Source of the DNA: Mucilaginibacter yixingensis
GTDB lineage: Bacteria; Bacteroidota; Bacteroidia; Sphingobacteriales; Sphingobacteriaceae
DNA length: 64,000 bases
Direction of reading: 5' to 3'
NCBI RefSeq assembly: GCF_041080815.1
Contig: NZ_CP160205.1
Span: 3,410,001 to 3,474,000, forward strand
A program made the translations under genes and the position numbers. This document shows positions 34,151-42,768 of this stretch, in pieces (the first letter of the stretch is position 1; the number at the start of each line of letters is the position of its first letter). The notes beneath the pieces are model-generated. The model was not told where the DNA came from, did no database searches, and worked only from the letters and a program-made list of their open reading frames with translations.

Positions 34151-34594
34151 ATGTCAAAAGCTATTAAACACACCTATTACTTCACTTACCCGCCAGAGGT
34201 GGTTTGGAAGTATCTTACCACATCAGAGTTGATTGAGCAATGGCTGATGAAAAACACCTTTAAACTGGAAGCTGATTACGAGTTTACCTTCAGTACCATG
34301 CCACTCCCGCAGTTTAATTTTGATGGCAATGTTTTCTGTAAAGTACTGGAGATTGTTCCGCTGGAGAAACTCTCCTACTCTTGGGCAGGCGGCCCCGCAC
34401 CGGGACAAATTACCCTGGAGTCTGTAGTAACCTGGACGCTGGTGCCTACCGATAACGGCACTGAACTGCACCTGGAGCACCGCGGGTTTAAAGAAGAAAA
34501 CACACCGATTTTCAACGCTATGAACCACGGCTGGCAAGAGATTCTTCCAAAAATTGATAAGCTGATTAAAGCAGAAAAAGATGGCAACGCCTGA
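34151..34594 (+). CDS. SRPBCC (AHSA1-like) protein 3
   Basis: A 147-residue helix-grip-fold protein: TYYFTYPPEVVWKYLTTSELIEQWLMKNTFKLEADYEFTF, GNVFCKVLEIVPLEKLSYSWAGG, VVTWTLVPTDNGTELHLEHRGF. It overlaps the following ArsR gene by 14 bases, an arrangement seen in many bacteria where an ArsR regulator controls an AHSA1 partner. The ligand is unknown. Confidence 0.88.
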   Translation: MSKAIKHTYYFTYPPEVVWKYLTTSELIEQWLMKNTFKLEADYEFTFSTMPLPQFNFDGNVFCKVLEIVPLEKLSYSWAGGPAPGQITLESVVTWTLVPTDNGTELHLEHRGFKEENTPIFNAMNHGWQEILPKIDKLIKAEKDGNA

Positions 34595-34907
34595 ACTGGA
34601 CGTATTCCAGGTAATTGCTGACCCGAGCCGGCGACAGATGCTCAAAATGCTTTCGGAACAGAGCCTGCCTATTAATGCGCTGGCCGGACATTTTGAGATG
34701 AGCAGGCCCGCAGTATCCAAGCATGTCAAGATTCTGCAAAACGCGGGTTTCATTAGCATCACCGATTCGGGCCGCGAGCGGTATTGTATGCTGAAACAGG
34801 ATGGCTTTAAAGCTTTGCAGCAATGGCTGGAATATTACGACAATTTCTGGCACAATAAACTACGCAACCTGGAGACTTTGATGGATCTGAAAGAGAAAAA
34901 GAAGTAA
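34581..34907 (+). CDS. ArsR family transcriptional regulator
   Basis: A 108-residue winged helix repressor: FQVIADPSRRQMLKMLSEQSLPINALAGHFEMSRPAVSKHVKILQNAGFISITDSGRERYCML. No cysteine-based metal site of the ArsR type is present (the only Cys is in RYCML), so this member probably senses something other than arsenite or heavy metals, or it may be ligand-free. It probably binds the twin operators upstream of its operon. Confidence 0.92.
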   Translation: MATPELDVFQVIADPSRRQMLKMLSEQSLPINALAGHFEMSRPAVSKHVKILQNAGFISITDSGRERYCMLKQDGFKALQQWLEYYDNFWHNKLRNLETLMDLKEKKK

Positions 34908-34915
34908 CCTTTACA

Positions 34916-34946
34916 GCCGGCAGTTCAAAAAACTGCCGGCTTTTTG
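34916..34946 (+). terminator. Intrinsic terminator of the SRPBCC-arsR operon
   Basis: AGCCGGCAGTT (34916-34926) pairs perfectly with AACTGCCGGCT (34932-34942), followed by TTTT. Confidence 0.92.
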
Positions 34947-34948
34947 TT

Positions 34949-35788
34949 TTATTGACCTACCGGCAGCGTACGATAATCTTTACTTGGCGCATATTGCCAG
35001 GTGCTCATATCAGCAGGCTTTTTCAGGATGTATTTTTTGAGTGGATCATTCTTCAGCTTTTTCAATCCTTCAACCACAAAATATGCGCTCATCTTGGCAC
35101 CTGCTTCAATGGTGTGCACAGGGTCTTTACTGGTAAAATAAGTCCCCAAAACTTTGTCTTGCCCCAACTGATCATAATGATCGGCAATCATGGTGTTCAA
35201 GTCTATAAAGGCAACGCCCTCCTGTTCAGCAGCCAGGCGGGCCCATTCGCCGTGGGCATGATCGTCGCGGTTTACTTTGCCGTTTGTCCAACGATTGCGG
35301 GGTACCAGCGAGCAGACAATCGGTGTTGCGCCTTTGGCTTTAGTTTCTTCCATATACTTACGCATGTTCCAACCGAAAGAGTGGATCACCTCCATCTCAT
35401 TAGTCTTTGGGTTGATGGCATGAATAGTATCATCACCGTTGCCTTTCACGGTGTTCTTGCCGTTATCATTGTGGCCAAATTGCATAATCACAAAATCGCC
35501 GGGCTTAATGCGCGCCAGCGTTTTCTCCCACAAGCCGGTAGCTACATAACTGCGACTGCTGGTACCGCCCAGCGCACGGTTCTCTATCGTCACTTTTGTC
35601 GTATCAAACAAATTGTGCAGAAAACTGCCCCAGCCCCAGCGGCCGTCCTCATCGCCATTGCCATGCGAGCCATGCCTCACTGTAGAATCGCCTATTAAAA
35701 AAATGGTGGGTTTACGCTGTTCATGATAGATAACAAACGAAGAGCACAGCGCCACAAGGCACAGTAACAGGTAGCAATACTTTTTCAT
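34949..35788 (-). CDS. Rhamnogalacturonan acetylesterase (SGNH hydrolase)
   Basis: A 279-residue exported esterase (signal MKKYCYLLLCLVALCSSFVIY). SGNH blocks: IFLIGDSTVRHG (nucleophile Ser), NRALGGTSSRS, VIMQFGHNDN, and the final DPVHT with catalytic Asp/His. It resembles CE12 enzymes that remove acetyl groups from pectic rhamnogalacturonan and so suits a plant-biomass-degrading soil bacterium. It is a single gene without a neighbouring SusC/D pair. Confidence 0.88.
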   Translation of the reverse strand: MKKYCYLLLCLVALCSSFVIYHEQRKPTIFLIGDSTVRHGSHGNGDEDGRWGWGSFLHNLFDTTKVTIENRALGGTSSRSYVATGLWEKTLARIKPGDFVIMQFGHNDNGKNTVKGNGDDTIHAINPKTNEMEVIHSFGWNMRKYMEETKAKGATPIVCSLVPRNRWTNGKVNRDDHAHGEWARLAAEQEGVAFIDLNTMIADHYDQLGQDKVLGTYFTSKDPVHTIEAGAKMSAYFVVEGLKKLKNDPLKKYILKKPADMSTWQYAPSKDYRTLPVGQ

Positions 35789-35915
35789 ACTTATGGGTTT
35801 ATAGCGATTGACGGCAAAACATCTTCGGCAATTGGTTTATGCAAAGCTAATCGCTTCGTCCGCCTAAGCAAGCGTAGGTGCTCTTAAAAATGCACTTGCA
35901 ACGGTAACGTTTCTG

Positions 35916-36269
35916 TTAAAATTCACCGGTTGATGATCGCCAGAGATTGGGGTTATCCCTGATGTGGCTCAGAAACTCTATCAATTCTTCAGATTCTTCG
36001 GCTGTTAGATGACGCTCACCATAACCTGCATACATAAACAGTTTGCCCGGCTCTTCAAAAGCTATAAAGCCCATGTAATCAGGGTGAGTAATAAAATCAT
36101 GCGGGATACCTGGCGCGTGGGGAGACGCTACGGATGGTAGCTTGCTTTTTCCATCCATAAAAACACTATAACTATAGCTGATGATGGGATGCCCGTCATG
36201 ATATACAGACGTATCGGGAATAACTCTTACCGATAACCCGCTGCTCAATCTATAGTGAAGTGCCCGCAT
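35916..36269 (-). CDS. Small protein of unknown function A
   Basis: A 117-residue protein with no signal peptide. Its C-terminal half, DYMGFIAFEEPGKLFMYAGYGERHLTAEESEELIEFLSHI, is related to the C-terminal segment of the gene 21 bases upstream, with the shared pattern NPDYLG/HPDYMG, then G-x-x-x-Y-x-G and an acidic helix. The two are probably a duplicated pair in one operon. The function is unknown. Confidence 0.6.
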   Translation of the reverse strand: MRALHYRLSSGLSVRVIPDTSVYHDGHPIISYSYSVFMDGKSKLPSVASPHAPGIPHDFITHPDYMGFIAFEEPGKLFMYAGYGERHLTAEESEELIEFLSHIRDNPNLWRSSTGEF

Positions 36270-36290
36270 AATTGTTTAGATTTAAGCTAT

Positions 36291-36608
36291 TTATTCTTCC
36301 GTAAGCAGATTCTCGGCAATCTGCTGCTGCTCATCCTGATTGAGCATATCACCTTCATACTGCCACTCTCCGGCCTGGTTTATGCTGATCGATCCCAGGT
36401 AATCCGGATTCTCATCATCGCTGATGTCATCGTTTACAGCTGGCATGCTATCGTCGGTAAATAACGTGGTGCCATCGTCCAGCGCATCTTTGTAAAGTTT
36501 AAACGTGCGGGTTTCCTGTTCGTTGCTTGCCTCTGTTAGCGGGGCGGCAATTACCTTACGCACACTACCATCGCCCTGTATGTAGGTAAACTGTTTAGGA
36601 TTGATCAT
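36291..36608 (-). CDS. Small acidic protein of unknown function B
   Basis: A 105-residue acidic protein from ATG 36608 (a TTG at 36620 precedes it). The N-terminal part is INPKQFTYIQGDGSVRKVIAAP. The end, NPDYLGSISINQAGEWQYEGDMLNQDEQQQIAENLL, matches the downstream gene's C-terminal half. There is no signal peptide. It is possibly an immunity-like, adaptor or regulatory protein, but this is not supported beyond the pairing. Confidence 0.58.
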   Translation of the reverse strand: MINPKQFTYIQGDGSVRKVIAAPLTEASNEQETRTFKLYKDALDDGTTLFTDDSMPAVNDDISDDENPDYLGSISINQAGEWQYEGDMLNQDEQQQIAENLLTEE

Positions 36609-36784
36609 ACGTTTTAACAATTAACTAACACTAAAGACAAATGGTCTGCGGCTTTGTTTGGCGCAGTTTACAGGCTCATTTAGTGTAATCGTCGGTCCGC
36701 AATTGTCAATCTTATTCCATGTTTTTAACCCGGCTGGTTGCATCAATCGGTTTATGCTATAGCTTAGATAAAAAATCTGCATCA

Positions 36785-37579
36785 ATGGACTTACAACTGA
36801 AAAACAAAACTGCCCTGGTAACAGGCTCAACCGCAGGCATTGGCTATGCCATTGCCAAACAACTAGCTAACGAAGGAGCCATAGTAACCGTAAACGGCCG
36901 TACTGCCGAACGCGTAAATGCTGCCGTAGAACAAATAAAAAAAGACACCGGCAACACCCAGGTAAACGGCCTGATTGCCGATTTTGCCAAACCAGAAGAA
37001 ATTGCCGAACTAATTCATAAGCTACCCGAAGTAGATATCTTAATTAACAATGTGGGCACCTTTGAGCCAAAAGCGTTTGCAGATATTACCGACGAAGATT
37101 GGCTGAGGTTTTATGAGATAAACGTAATGAGTGGTGTACGTCTGTCACGGGCCTATTTTAATGGGATGTTGCAGCGCAATTGGGGGCGCATCATTTTCAT
37201 CTCCAGCGAATCTGCACTACAGATACCTACCGAAATGATTCATTACGGCATGACCAAAACAGCACAATTGGCCGTGGCCCGTGGCCTGGCCGAGCTGACC
37301 CGGTCTACCAATGTTACGGTAAATACGGTGTTGCCCGGCCCAACTCTGTCTGAAGGTGTTGGAGGTTTTGTAGAGAAACTGGGAGCCGACCAAAACAAAA
37401 CCGTAGAGCAGGTGTCAGCAGAATTTTTCCAAACCATACGCCCCACCTCTCTAATTCAACGTTTTTTAAGTACCGATGAAATTGCCAATGTGGTAACATT
37501 CTTGTCCAGCCCGTTGGCATCTGCAACAAATGGTGCAGCTGTGCGTGCCGAGGGTGGTTTATTGAAGACGGCGGTGTAA
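36785..37579 (+). CDS. Short-chain dehydrogenase/reductase
   Basis: A 264-residue SDR: VTGSTAGIGYAIAKQLANEGAIVTVNGRTAERV (NADP preference), NNVGTFEPKAF, and catalytic Ser/Tyr/Lys in ISSESALQIPTEMIHYGMTKTAQLA. ATG 36785 (MDLQLKNK) is the family-like start; an upstream ATG (36719) adds 22 unlikely residues. It is divergent from the small acidic proteins. The substrate is unknown. Confidence 0.92.
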   Translation: MDLQLKNKTALVTGSTAGIGYAIAKQLANEGAIVTVNGRTAERVNAAVEQIKKDTGNTQVNGLIADFAKPEEIAELIHKLPEVDILINNVGTFEPKAFADITDEDWLRFYEINVMSGVRLSRAYFNGMLQRNWGRIIFISSESALQIPTEMIHYGMTKTAQLAVARGLAELTRSTNVTVNTVLPGPTLSEGVGGFVEKLGADQNKTVEQVSAEFFQTIRPTSLIQRFLSTDEIANVVTFLSSPLASATNGAAVRAEGGLLKTAV

Positions 37580-37603
37580 GAGGGTTAAAATTTATTAGCC
37601 GTT

Positions 37604-37684
37604 ATGTCATGCTGAGGAACGAAGCATCTCTGAGGATAGTCCTCTGGATTTGCATTAGAGATGCTTCGTTCCTCAGCATGACAT
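37604..37684. repeat. Long intergenic inverted repeat, family A copy 2
   Basis: Perfect 27-base arms at 37604-37630 and 37658-37684. The arm begins ATGTCATGCTGAGGAACGAA. It has the same ends as copy 1 (23757) but a different middle, changed identically in both arms. It lies between the SDR and penicillin acylase genes. Confidence 0.9.
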
Positions 37685-37806
37685 GGCGGTCATTCACTCG
37701 CATCTTTTTGCGAGTAAACAAACCACAACTTTACAATCTCAATTTCCTTCATCTGCTTACCAACACATTTTTTTATCTTGCTGCATCAATTTAGAACCGC
37801 AGCCTA

Positions 37807-40242
37807 ATGAAGGTTTTTAAAGCCATATTGTCTATTGCAGTTACCCTGTTGCTTATCTCCGCTTTGGAGTTCAAGTGGGGATCGCTGCCGCCTATTGCTC
37901 CGCTCATCAATCCTAATACCGGTTTCTGGCAAAATGCCGAAAGCAAGTATATTGATCACCAAAAAACATTGAAACTTGATGGCATTAAGGGCAAAGTGAC
38001 CGTACAATATGACGAGAACATGGTGCCCCACATTTTTGCAGAGAACGAGCACGACCTATACTTTGCCCAGGGCTACATTACCGCTACCGACCGCCTGTGG
38101 CAGATGGATATCCAAACGCGCCAGGCCGCCGGCAGACTAAGCGAGGTGATTGGCCCGAAAACTTTGGAGATTGACCGCTACCACCGCCGCACCGGCATGG
38201 TTTACGCGGCAGAGCAAAGCCTTAAACTGGTAATGCAGGATCCGCGCAGTCGTGACATGGTTTTGGCTTATACCGAAGGGGTGAACGCCTACATCCATCA
38301 ACTCTGGAAACGCGATTATCCGCTGGAGTTTAAACTGCTGGACTACCAACCTGAAGAATGGAAACCCATTAACTGTCTGCTGCTGCTTAAACTGATGACC
38401 GAAACGCTGGCCGGTCATACCGACGCCGCTGCCATGACCAACGTGCTCAAAAAATATGGCCTGGCAGTAGTTAAAGATCTTTATCCCGATTATCCTTTCC
38501 GCGAAAAGCCGATCATTCCCGAAGGTACGCCATGGAATTTCAAGCCGTTACAGCAGCCCAGACCGTCCACCAGTTACCTGGCGCAGACAGGGCAAGATGG
38601 CAAATATGTACCAAAACCCGAAGGTATTGGCAGTAACAACTGGGCCGTAGCGGGCAGCAAAACAGCCAGCGGCTACCCTATTCTGGCTAATGATCCGCAT
38701 TTAGATATTACGCTGCCGTCAATTTGGTATCAGTTGCAATTATCAGCACCGGGGGTTAATGTGAACGGGGTGTCTATCCCGGGATCGCCCTGCGTTATCA
38801 TCGGCTACAACAATAAGGTAAGCTGGGGCGTAACCAACGTAGGTGCAGATGTGCTTGATTTTTATAAGATTGATTTTAAAGATGCCACACGCAACCAGTA
38901 CCGCTACGGTGATGGCTGGCGCACCACCACCAAACGCGTAGAAACAATTGGCGTGCGCGGTCAACATGCAATTATTGATACCGTTGTTTATACACACCAG
39001 GGGCCTATAGTTTATAACGATGCAACAGAGCGCCCTGCTATGTATGCCGATATACCCGTTAACTGTGCCATGCGATGGATTGCTTACGAGCCATCGGTAG
39101 ATATTCTTTGCTTTTATCAGCTCAACCGTGCGCAGAATTATGACGATTACCGCAAGGCATTGACCAACTGGAGCGCGCCCGGACAGAATTTTATTTTTGC
39201 TGACGCGGATAAAGACATTGCCATCACCGTAAACGGCCGTTTCCCGCTTAAATACAAAGATCAGGGCAAGTTTATCCTTAACGGTGCCGACCCGGGCGAT
39301 GACTGGCAGGGCTGGATTCCGTTTGAGCAAAACCCGACGGCCAAAAACCCAGTGCAGGGATACCTGACATCGGCCAATCAATCATCAACAGATCAAACCT
39401 ATCCTTACTACCTTAACTGGAGCTTTGCGCCATACGAGCGTGGCAAACGCATTAATGACCGCCTCACTGCCATGACTCATGCTACTATAGACAGTATGCG
39501 CATCCTGCAAACCGATACTTACAGCATCTCTGCACAGAACACACTGCCGGCTATGATTGGTTACTTGAATACCAATAATCTTAATGCCACGGAGCAACAT
39601 GCGCTGGATACATTGAAAAAATGGAACAAGCATTATGATGCCAGCTCTGTAGCAGCAACCATTATGGCCGCCTGGTGGCAGGATTTTTACACCAAGATTT
39701 GGGACGATAACTTCGACCTGAAAAAGAAAGTACTCTTCCCTCCTAACCGCGATCGTACGGTTGAGCTATTGCTGAAAGACCCTACCTCGCACTGGTTTGA
39801 TGACATCCGCACGCGCCAAAAAGAAACCTGCGCCGATCTGGTGAACGCATCCTTCCGAGACGTGGTTAAAGGCCTGGTAAAACAACTTGGCCCGCAGAGC
39901 GATAAATGGCAATGGGGCCACGTTAACCCGGCACAGATTAACCACCTGACCCGTCAGGCTGGCCTGGGAACTGATATTTTTTATGCCGGAGGCATGGGCT
40001 CGGCCGTTAATGCATTGAACGACGGGCACGGGCCGTCATGGCGCATGGTAGTGCAAACCGGCCCGCAGATGCAGGGCTACGGTATTTACCCGGGCGGCGA
40101 GAGCGGCAATCCCGGCAGTTTTCATTATACAGATATGGTGCCTTACTGGCAAAAAGGCCAGCTGAAACCACTGTTATTCATGCAATCGGCTGATGAAAAA
40201 TCAGATCGCATTAAAAAAACTTTAACCATTAGCAGCAAGTAA
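37807..40242 (+). CDS. Penicillin acylase family N-terminal nucleophile hydrolase
   Basis: An 811-residue exported precursor (signal MKVFKAILSIAVTLLLISALEF). The alpha chain has the conserved AQGYITATDRLWQMDIQTRQAAGRLSE. A spacer precedes the autocleavage site, where Ser276 (EGIGSNNWAVAG) becomes the new N-terminal nucleophile of the beta chain. Later motifs include NDPHLDITLPSIWYQ and GESGNPGSFHYTDMVPYW. The family hydrolyses amide bonds of acyl side chains; natural substrates may be acyl-homoserine lactones or N-acyl amino acids. All expected parts are present. Confidence 0.93.
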   Translation: MKVFKAILSIAVTLLLISALEFKWGSLPPIAPLINPNTGFWQNAESKYIDHQKTLKLDGIKGKVTVQYDENMVPHIFAENEHDLYFAQGYITATDRLWQMDIQTRQAAGRLSEVIGPKTLEIDRYHRRTGMVYAAEQSLKLVMQDPRSRDMVLAYTEGVNAYIHQLWKRDYPLEFKLLDYQPEEWKPINCLLLLKLMTETLAGHTDAAAMTNVLKKYGLAVVKDLYPDYPFREKPIIPEGTPWNFKPLQQPRPSTSYLAQTGQDGKYVPKPEGIGSNNWAVAGSKTASGYPILANDPHLDITLPSIWYQLQLSAPGVNVNGVSIPGSPCVIIGYNNKVSWGVTNVGADVLDFYKIDFKDATRNQYRYGDGWRTTTKRVETIGVRGQHAIIDTVVYTHQGPIVYNDATERPAMYADIPVNCAMRWIAYEPSVDILCFYQLNRAQNYDDYRKALTNWSAPGQNFIFADADKDIAITVNGRFPLKYKDQGKFILNGADPGDDWQGWIPFEQNPTAKNPVQGYLTSANQSSTDQTYPYYLNWSFAPYERGKRINDRLTAMTHATIDSMRILQTDTYSISAQNTLPAMIGYLNTNNLNATEQHALDTLKKWNKHYDASSVAATIMAAWWQDFYTKIWDDNFDLKKKVLFPPNRDRTVELLLKDPTSHWFDDIRTRQKETCADLVNASFRDVVKGLVKQLGPQSDKWQWGHVNPAQINHLTRQAGLGTDIFYAGGMGSAVNALNDGHGPSWRMVVQTGPQMQGYGIYPGGESGNPGSFHYTDMVPYWQKGQLKPLLFMQSADEKSDRIKKTLTISSK

Positions 40243-40243
40243 A

Positions 40244-40579
40244 ATGTTATTTATCCTTATATTGATCCTCACACTCATCAGCGGCTTTATTACGCCTTGG
40301 TGGGCCATAGCCATTATTTGCTTTGTAATGGCTTTATATGCTGGCAAAAAACCTGCGCAGGCCTTTTGGTCGGGCTTTGGCGCGGTGTTTATTGTATGGA
40401 CGGTGCTGGCGCTGGTAAAAAGTATCCCAAATGATCATTTGCTGGCAGCACGCATGGCTACGGTGTTCAATTTACCGCATTGGACCTTGTTATTATTTGT
40501 TGTATCTCTGGTTGGAGGATTGGTGGGCGGTATGTCGGCCTTATCGGGTTTCCTGGTGAGGCGTATAGTAATTAAATAA
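40244..40579 (+). CDS. Small integral membrane protein
   Basis: A 111-residue protein with about four hydrophobic segments (LFILILILTLISGFI, WAIAIICFVMALYAG, FGAVFIVWTVLALV, LLLFVVSLVGGLVGGMSALSGF). It starts one base after the acylase stop, so the two are co-transcribed. No family is recognised. Confidence 0.7.
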   Translation: MLFILILILTLISGFITPWWAIAIICFVMALYAGKKPAQAFWSGFGAVFIVWTVLALVKSIPNDHLLAARMATVFNLPHWTLLLFVVSLVGGLVGGMSALSGFLVRRIVIK

Positions 40580-40603
40580 CCCTCTATTAAATAATATTAA
40601 CCA

Positions 40604-41224
40604 ATGATGTTAAACCTGAATAACATTTATCCTGTAGTATCTCCCGCTCAATATTACTCGAAAGAGTGGGATTTGCCGCATTACAAATTACCCGATGCCG
40701 CCTTTATTTTAACATGGGTGGTGTTTGATGAAGAGGAAGCAGGGATGGAGTATTTGACGCGGGATGAATATCAATACCTGGCAAAAACCCATAAAGGCTG
40801 GCAGCAAAAAACCTTTGAAAACTTGCGCCAATCTTTGGCCGAAGATGAAAACTTTTTCACCCAATATCAGCTAAGTGATGACGGTCAGCGAATCATATTA
40901 CTGGCGTTTATGCAGAACGACGGCATCGGCTCCAGCCGCATCCTGCTTTCTGAAGAATTAGAGGCCGCTTTTCCACACGGCTATTACCTGGCCTTTCCAG
41001 ACAGATGCTGCGGACTGGTCATCTCAAAAGACGTTACCAACCCGGAGCTACAGGAGATTAGAAGCCTGGTAAGGCACATGTTTGAAACCGCCAACATCCC
41101 CATGTCTGACCAACTTTATGCATCCGAAGGGTTTACCGTACCCGGCAACTGGACACAACCGATAGATTACGTCCTTTCAAATTTGCTGGTTAGCGGAGTT
41201 TCCAAGTTGCGGGAGGCGTTGTAG
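40604..41224 (+). CDS. Hypothetical cytoplasmic protein
   Basis: A 206-residue protein without a leader or membrane segment. It has YYSKEWDLPHYKLPDAAFILTWVVFDE at the start, IILLAFMQNDGIGSSRILLSEELEAAFPHGYYLAFPDRCCGLVISKDV in the middle, and ends SNLLVSGVSKLREAL. I do not recognise the family. Two adjacent ATGs (40604, 40607) are possible starts. It may be co-transcribed with the acylase. Confidence 0.65.
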   Translation: MMLNLNNIYPVVSPAQYYSKEWDLPHYKLPDAAFILTWVVFDEEEAGMEYLTRDEYQYLAKTHKGWQQKTFENLRQSLAEDENFFTQYQLSDDGQRIILLAFMQNDGIGSSRILLSEELEAAFPHGYYLAFPDRCCGLVISKDVTNPELQEIRSLVRHMFETANIPMSDQLYASEGFTVPGNWTQPIDYVLSNLLVSGVSKLREAL

Positions 41225-41289
41225 AGGCGAATCTCGAACGACCGCCTTTATCTGTACTTGATTACATCTAAAGATATTTAAAAAATGAC

Positions 41290-41475
41290 GAGTAGGTGTC
41301 ACCCTGAGCACAGTCGAAGGGCGCGCTTGGGGCAACAGCACGGTGAAAGGCCACCGCACGTGTTTCGGCGGTGCTCTACATGATAAGTTAAAAAAGGATG
41401 TCATGCTGAGCCCCGTCGAAGCATGGTGGGGAGGCCTCTCCGCGCGAGTCTTCGACAAGCTCAGACTGACAGACT
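41290..41475. repeat. Repeat-rich intergenic region, family A-like copies
   Basis: This 404-base gap has no gene. It contains TGTCACCCTGAGCACAGTCG (41297 onward), TGTCATGCTGAGCCCCGTCG (41400 onward), and a reverse-oriented AGTCTTCGACAAGCTCAG, all related to the arms of the repeat at 23757. The gap ends with a stretch like the 39-base repeat at 44538 (AAATCCTGGTTC near 41615). Confidence 0.65.
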
Positions 41476-41628
41476 CTCGTTTGTTATTTCACTTTCATAG
41501 TCCCGCCGCAGGGATTCTATTACTCAACATGACACCCTTTTCTTGTCTTTTTTACTATAGTAGCTTATAGTGAATGCTGTTAATAGTATCCTAAAAATCC
41601 TTTAAATCTTATAAATCCTGGTTCAAGA

Positions 41629-42351
41629 CTATAGCTTCGCCGTATCCCGCTCCACCTTGTGGATATTGGTGTTCAGGTAATCATCCTCTATCAAACCATC
41701 GCGCATGCGCACAATGCGGTGGGCGTGGCGGGCAATGTCTTCCTCGTGCGTTACCAGGATGATGGTATTACCTTTGGCGTGGATGTCTTCCAGCAGGCCC
41801 ATAATTTCTATAGAGGTCTTGGTATCCAGGTTACCGGTAGGCTCGTCGGCCAGGATGATGGATGGATCATTAATCAGTGCGCGGGCCACAGCCACACGCT
41901 GGCGCTGACCGCCTGAAAGCTCGTTAGGTTTATGATCCATACGATGCTCCAACCCTACATTGGTAAGTGCAGCCTCGGCACGTTTTTTACGATTTTCTTT
42001 ATTAATACCTGCATAAATAAGCGGCAGGGCCACATTATCGAGCGCGGTATTGCGCGGTAGCAGGTTAAAAGTTTGAAAAACAAAACCAATCTCGGCATTG
42101 CGCACCTCGGCCAGCTGACCATCGGTCATACGGCTCACGTCAATACCGTTCAAAACATATTGGCCCTTGGTGGGCGTATCCAAACAACCCAGAATATTCA
42201 TCAAGGTTGATTTACCTGAGCCAGAGGGGCCCATCAGCGCCACAAATTCACCTTTATTGATAGTAAGCGTAACCGATTTAAGCGCGTGGATTACCTCCGC
42301 ACCTATTACATATTTTCGCCCGATATCTTTAATGGTTATTAATGGCTCCAT
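41629..42351 (-). CDS. ABC transporter ATP-binding protein (MacB/LolD type)
   Basis: A 240-residue ATPase: Walker [11 protein letters not shown]-loop [13 protein letters not shown], signature [15 protein letters not shown], Walker [14 protein letters not shown]-loop [12 protein letters not shown]. The pattern matches MacB/LolD-class exporters or lipoprotein release systems. The partner permease is not adjacent. ATG 42351 ([10 protein letters not shown]) is preferred over a longer frame. Confidence 0.93.
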   Translation of the reverse strand: MEPLITIKDIGRKYVIGAEVIHALKSVTLTINKGEFVALMGPSGSGKSTLMNILGCLDTPTKGQYVLNGIDVSRMTDGQLAEVRNAEIGFVFQTFNLLPRNTALDNVALPLIYAGINKENRKKRAEAALTNVGLEHRMDHKPNELSGGQRQRVAVARALINDPSIILADEPTGNLDTKTSIEIMGLLEDIHAKGNTIILVTHEEDIARHAHRIVRMRDGLIEDDYLNTNIHKVERDTAKL

Positions 42352-42407
42352 GCAGTTTTTATTGGTTGGACGACGGATACCCGGGTTTGTTACATTTTTT
42401 GTCCAAA

Positions 42408-42475
42408 AGTCTGTAAGTCCGTAAGTCCGCAAGAAATTCTTTTACTTTCCGTCTTACGGTCTTTCGGACTCGACT
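42408..42475. repeat. Octamer-phased microrepeat, copy 1
   Basis: Units GTCTGTAA, GTCCGTAA, GTCCGCAA (8 bases each), then GTCTTACG, GTCTTTCG on the opposite sense, form a loose hairpin between the ABC ATPase and gatC. Related octamer tracts are at 52291 and 58012. Confidence 0.65.
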
Positions 42476-42480
42476 CCTCT

Positions 42481-42768
42481 TTACCCAATCACCTTCGCCA
42501 CGTGGAAAAAGTCGGCATCCTTGTCGGGCGCGTTAAACAGGGCTTCTTCGTGGGTAATGGGGTGTTTCACTACGTCTTCGCGCAGCACGTTGATGCCGTT
42601 GCTCATGTACACCAGGGGCTCAACAGCACTGGTATCCACCTCGTTCAGCTTGTCCATAAAATCAAGGATCTTGTTCATATCCTTTATCATCTCCTGTTTT
42701 TCTTCGCCGGTTAGTTCCAGGCGAGACAGGTGCGCAATCTTTTCAACGGTATCCTGATCTATGTTCAT
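42481..42768 (-). CDS. gatC: Glutamyl-tRNA(Gln)/aspartyl-tRNA(Asn) amidotransferase subunit C
   Basis: A 95-residue protein with the GatC pattern: TVEKIAHLSRLELTGEEKQEMIKDMNKILDFMDKLNEVDTSAVEPLVYM, and NAPDKDADFFHVAKVIG at the end. It wraps the GatA/GatB interface in the transamidase that makes Gln-tRNA or Asn-tRNA. gatA and gatB are elsewhere. It overlaps plsC by 4 bases. Confidence 0.93.
   Translation of the reverse strand: MNIDQDTVEKIAHLSRLELTGEEKQEMIKDMNKILDFMDKLNEVDTSAVEPLVYMSNGINVLREDVVKHPITHEEALFNAPDKDADFFHVAKVIG

Noticed and set aside
34952..35698. A 248-codon reading frame opposite the acetylesterase
   Set aside because: It is the complement of a well-supported SGNH enzyme, with a composition typical of an antisense shadow.
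38743..39381. A 212-codon reading frame opposite the penicillin acylase
   Set aside because: It lies fully inside a complete acylase gene and has no recognisable features.
41343..41570. A 75-codon reading frame in the gap at 41.3 kb
   Set aside because: It consists of repeat-family A sequence.
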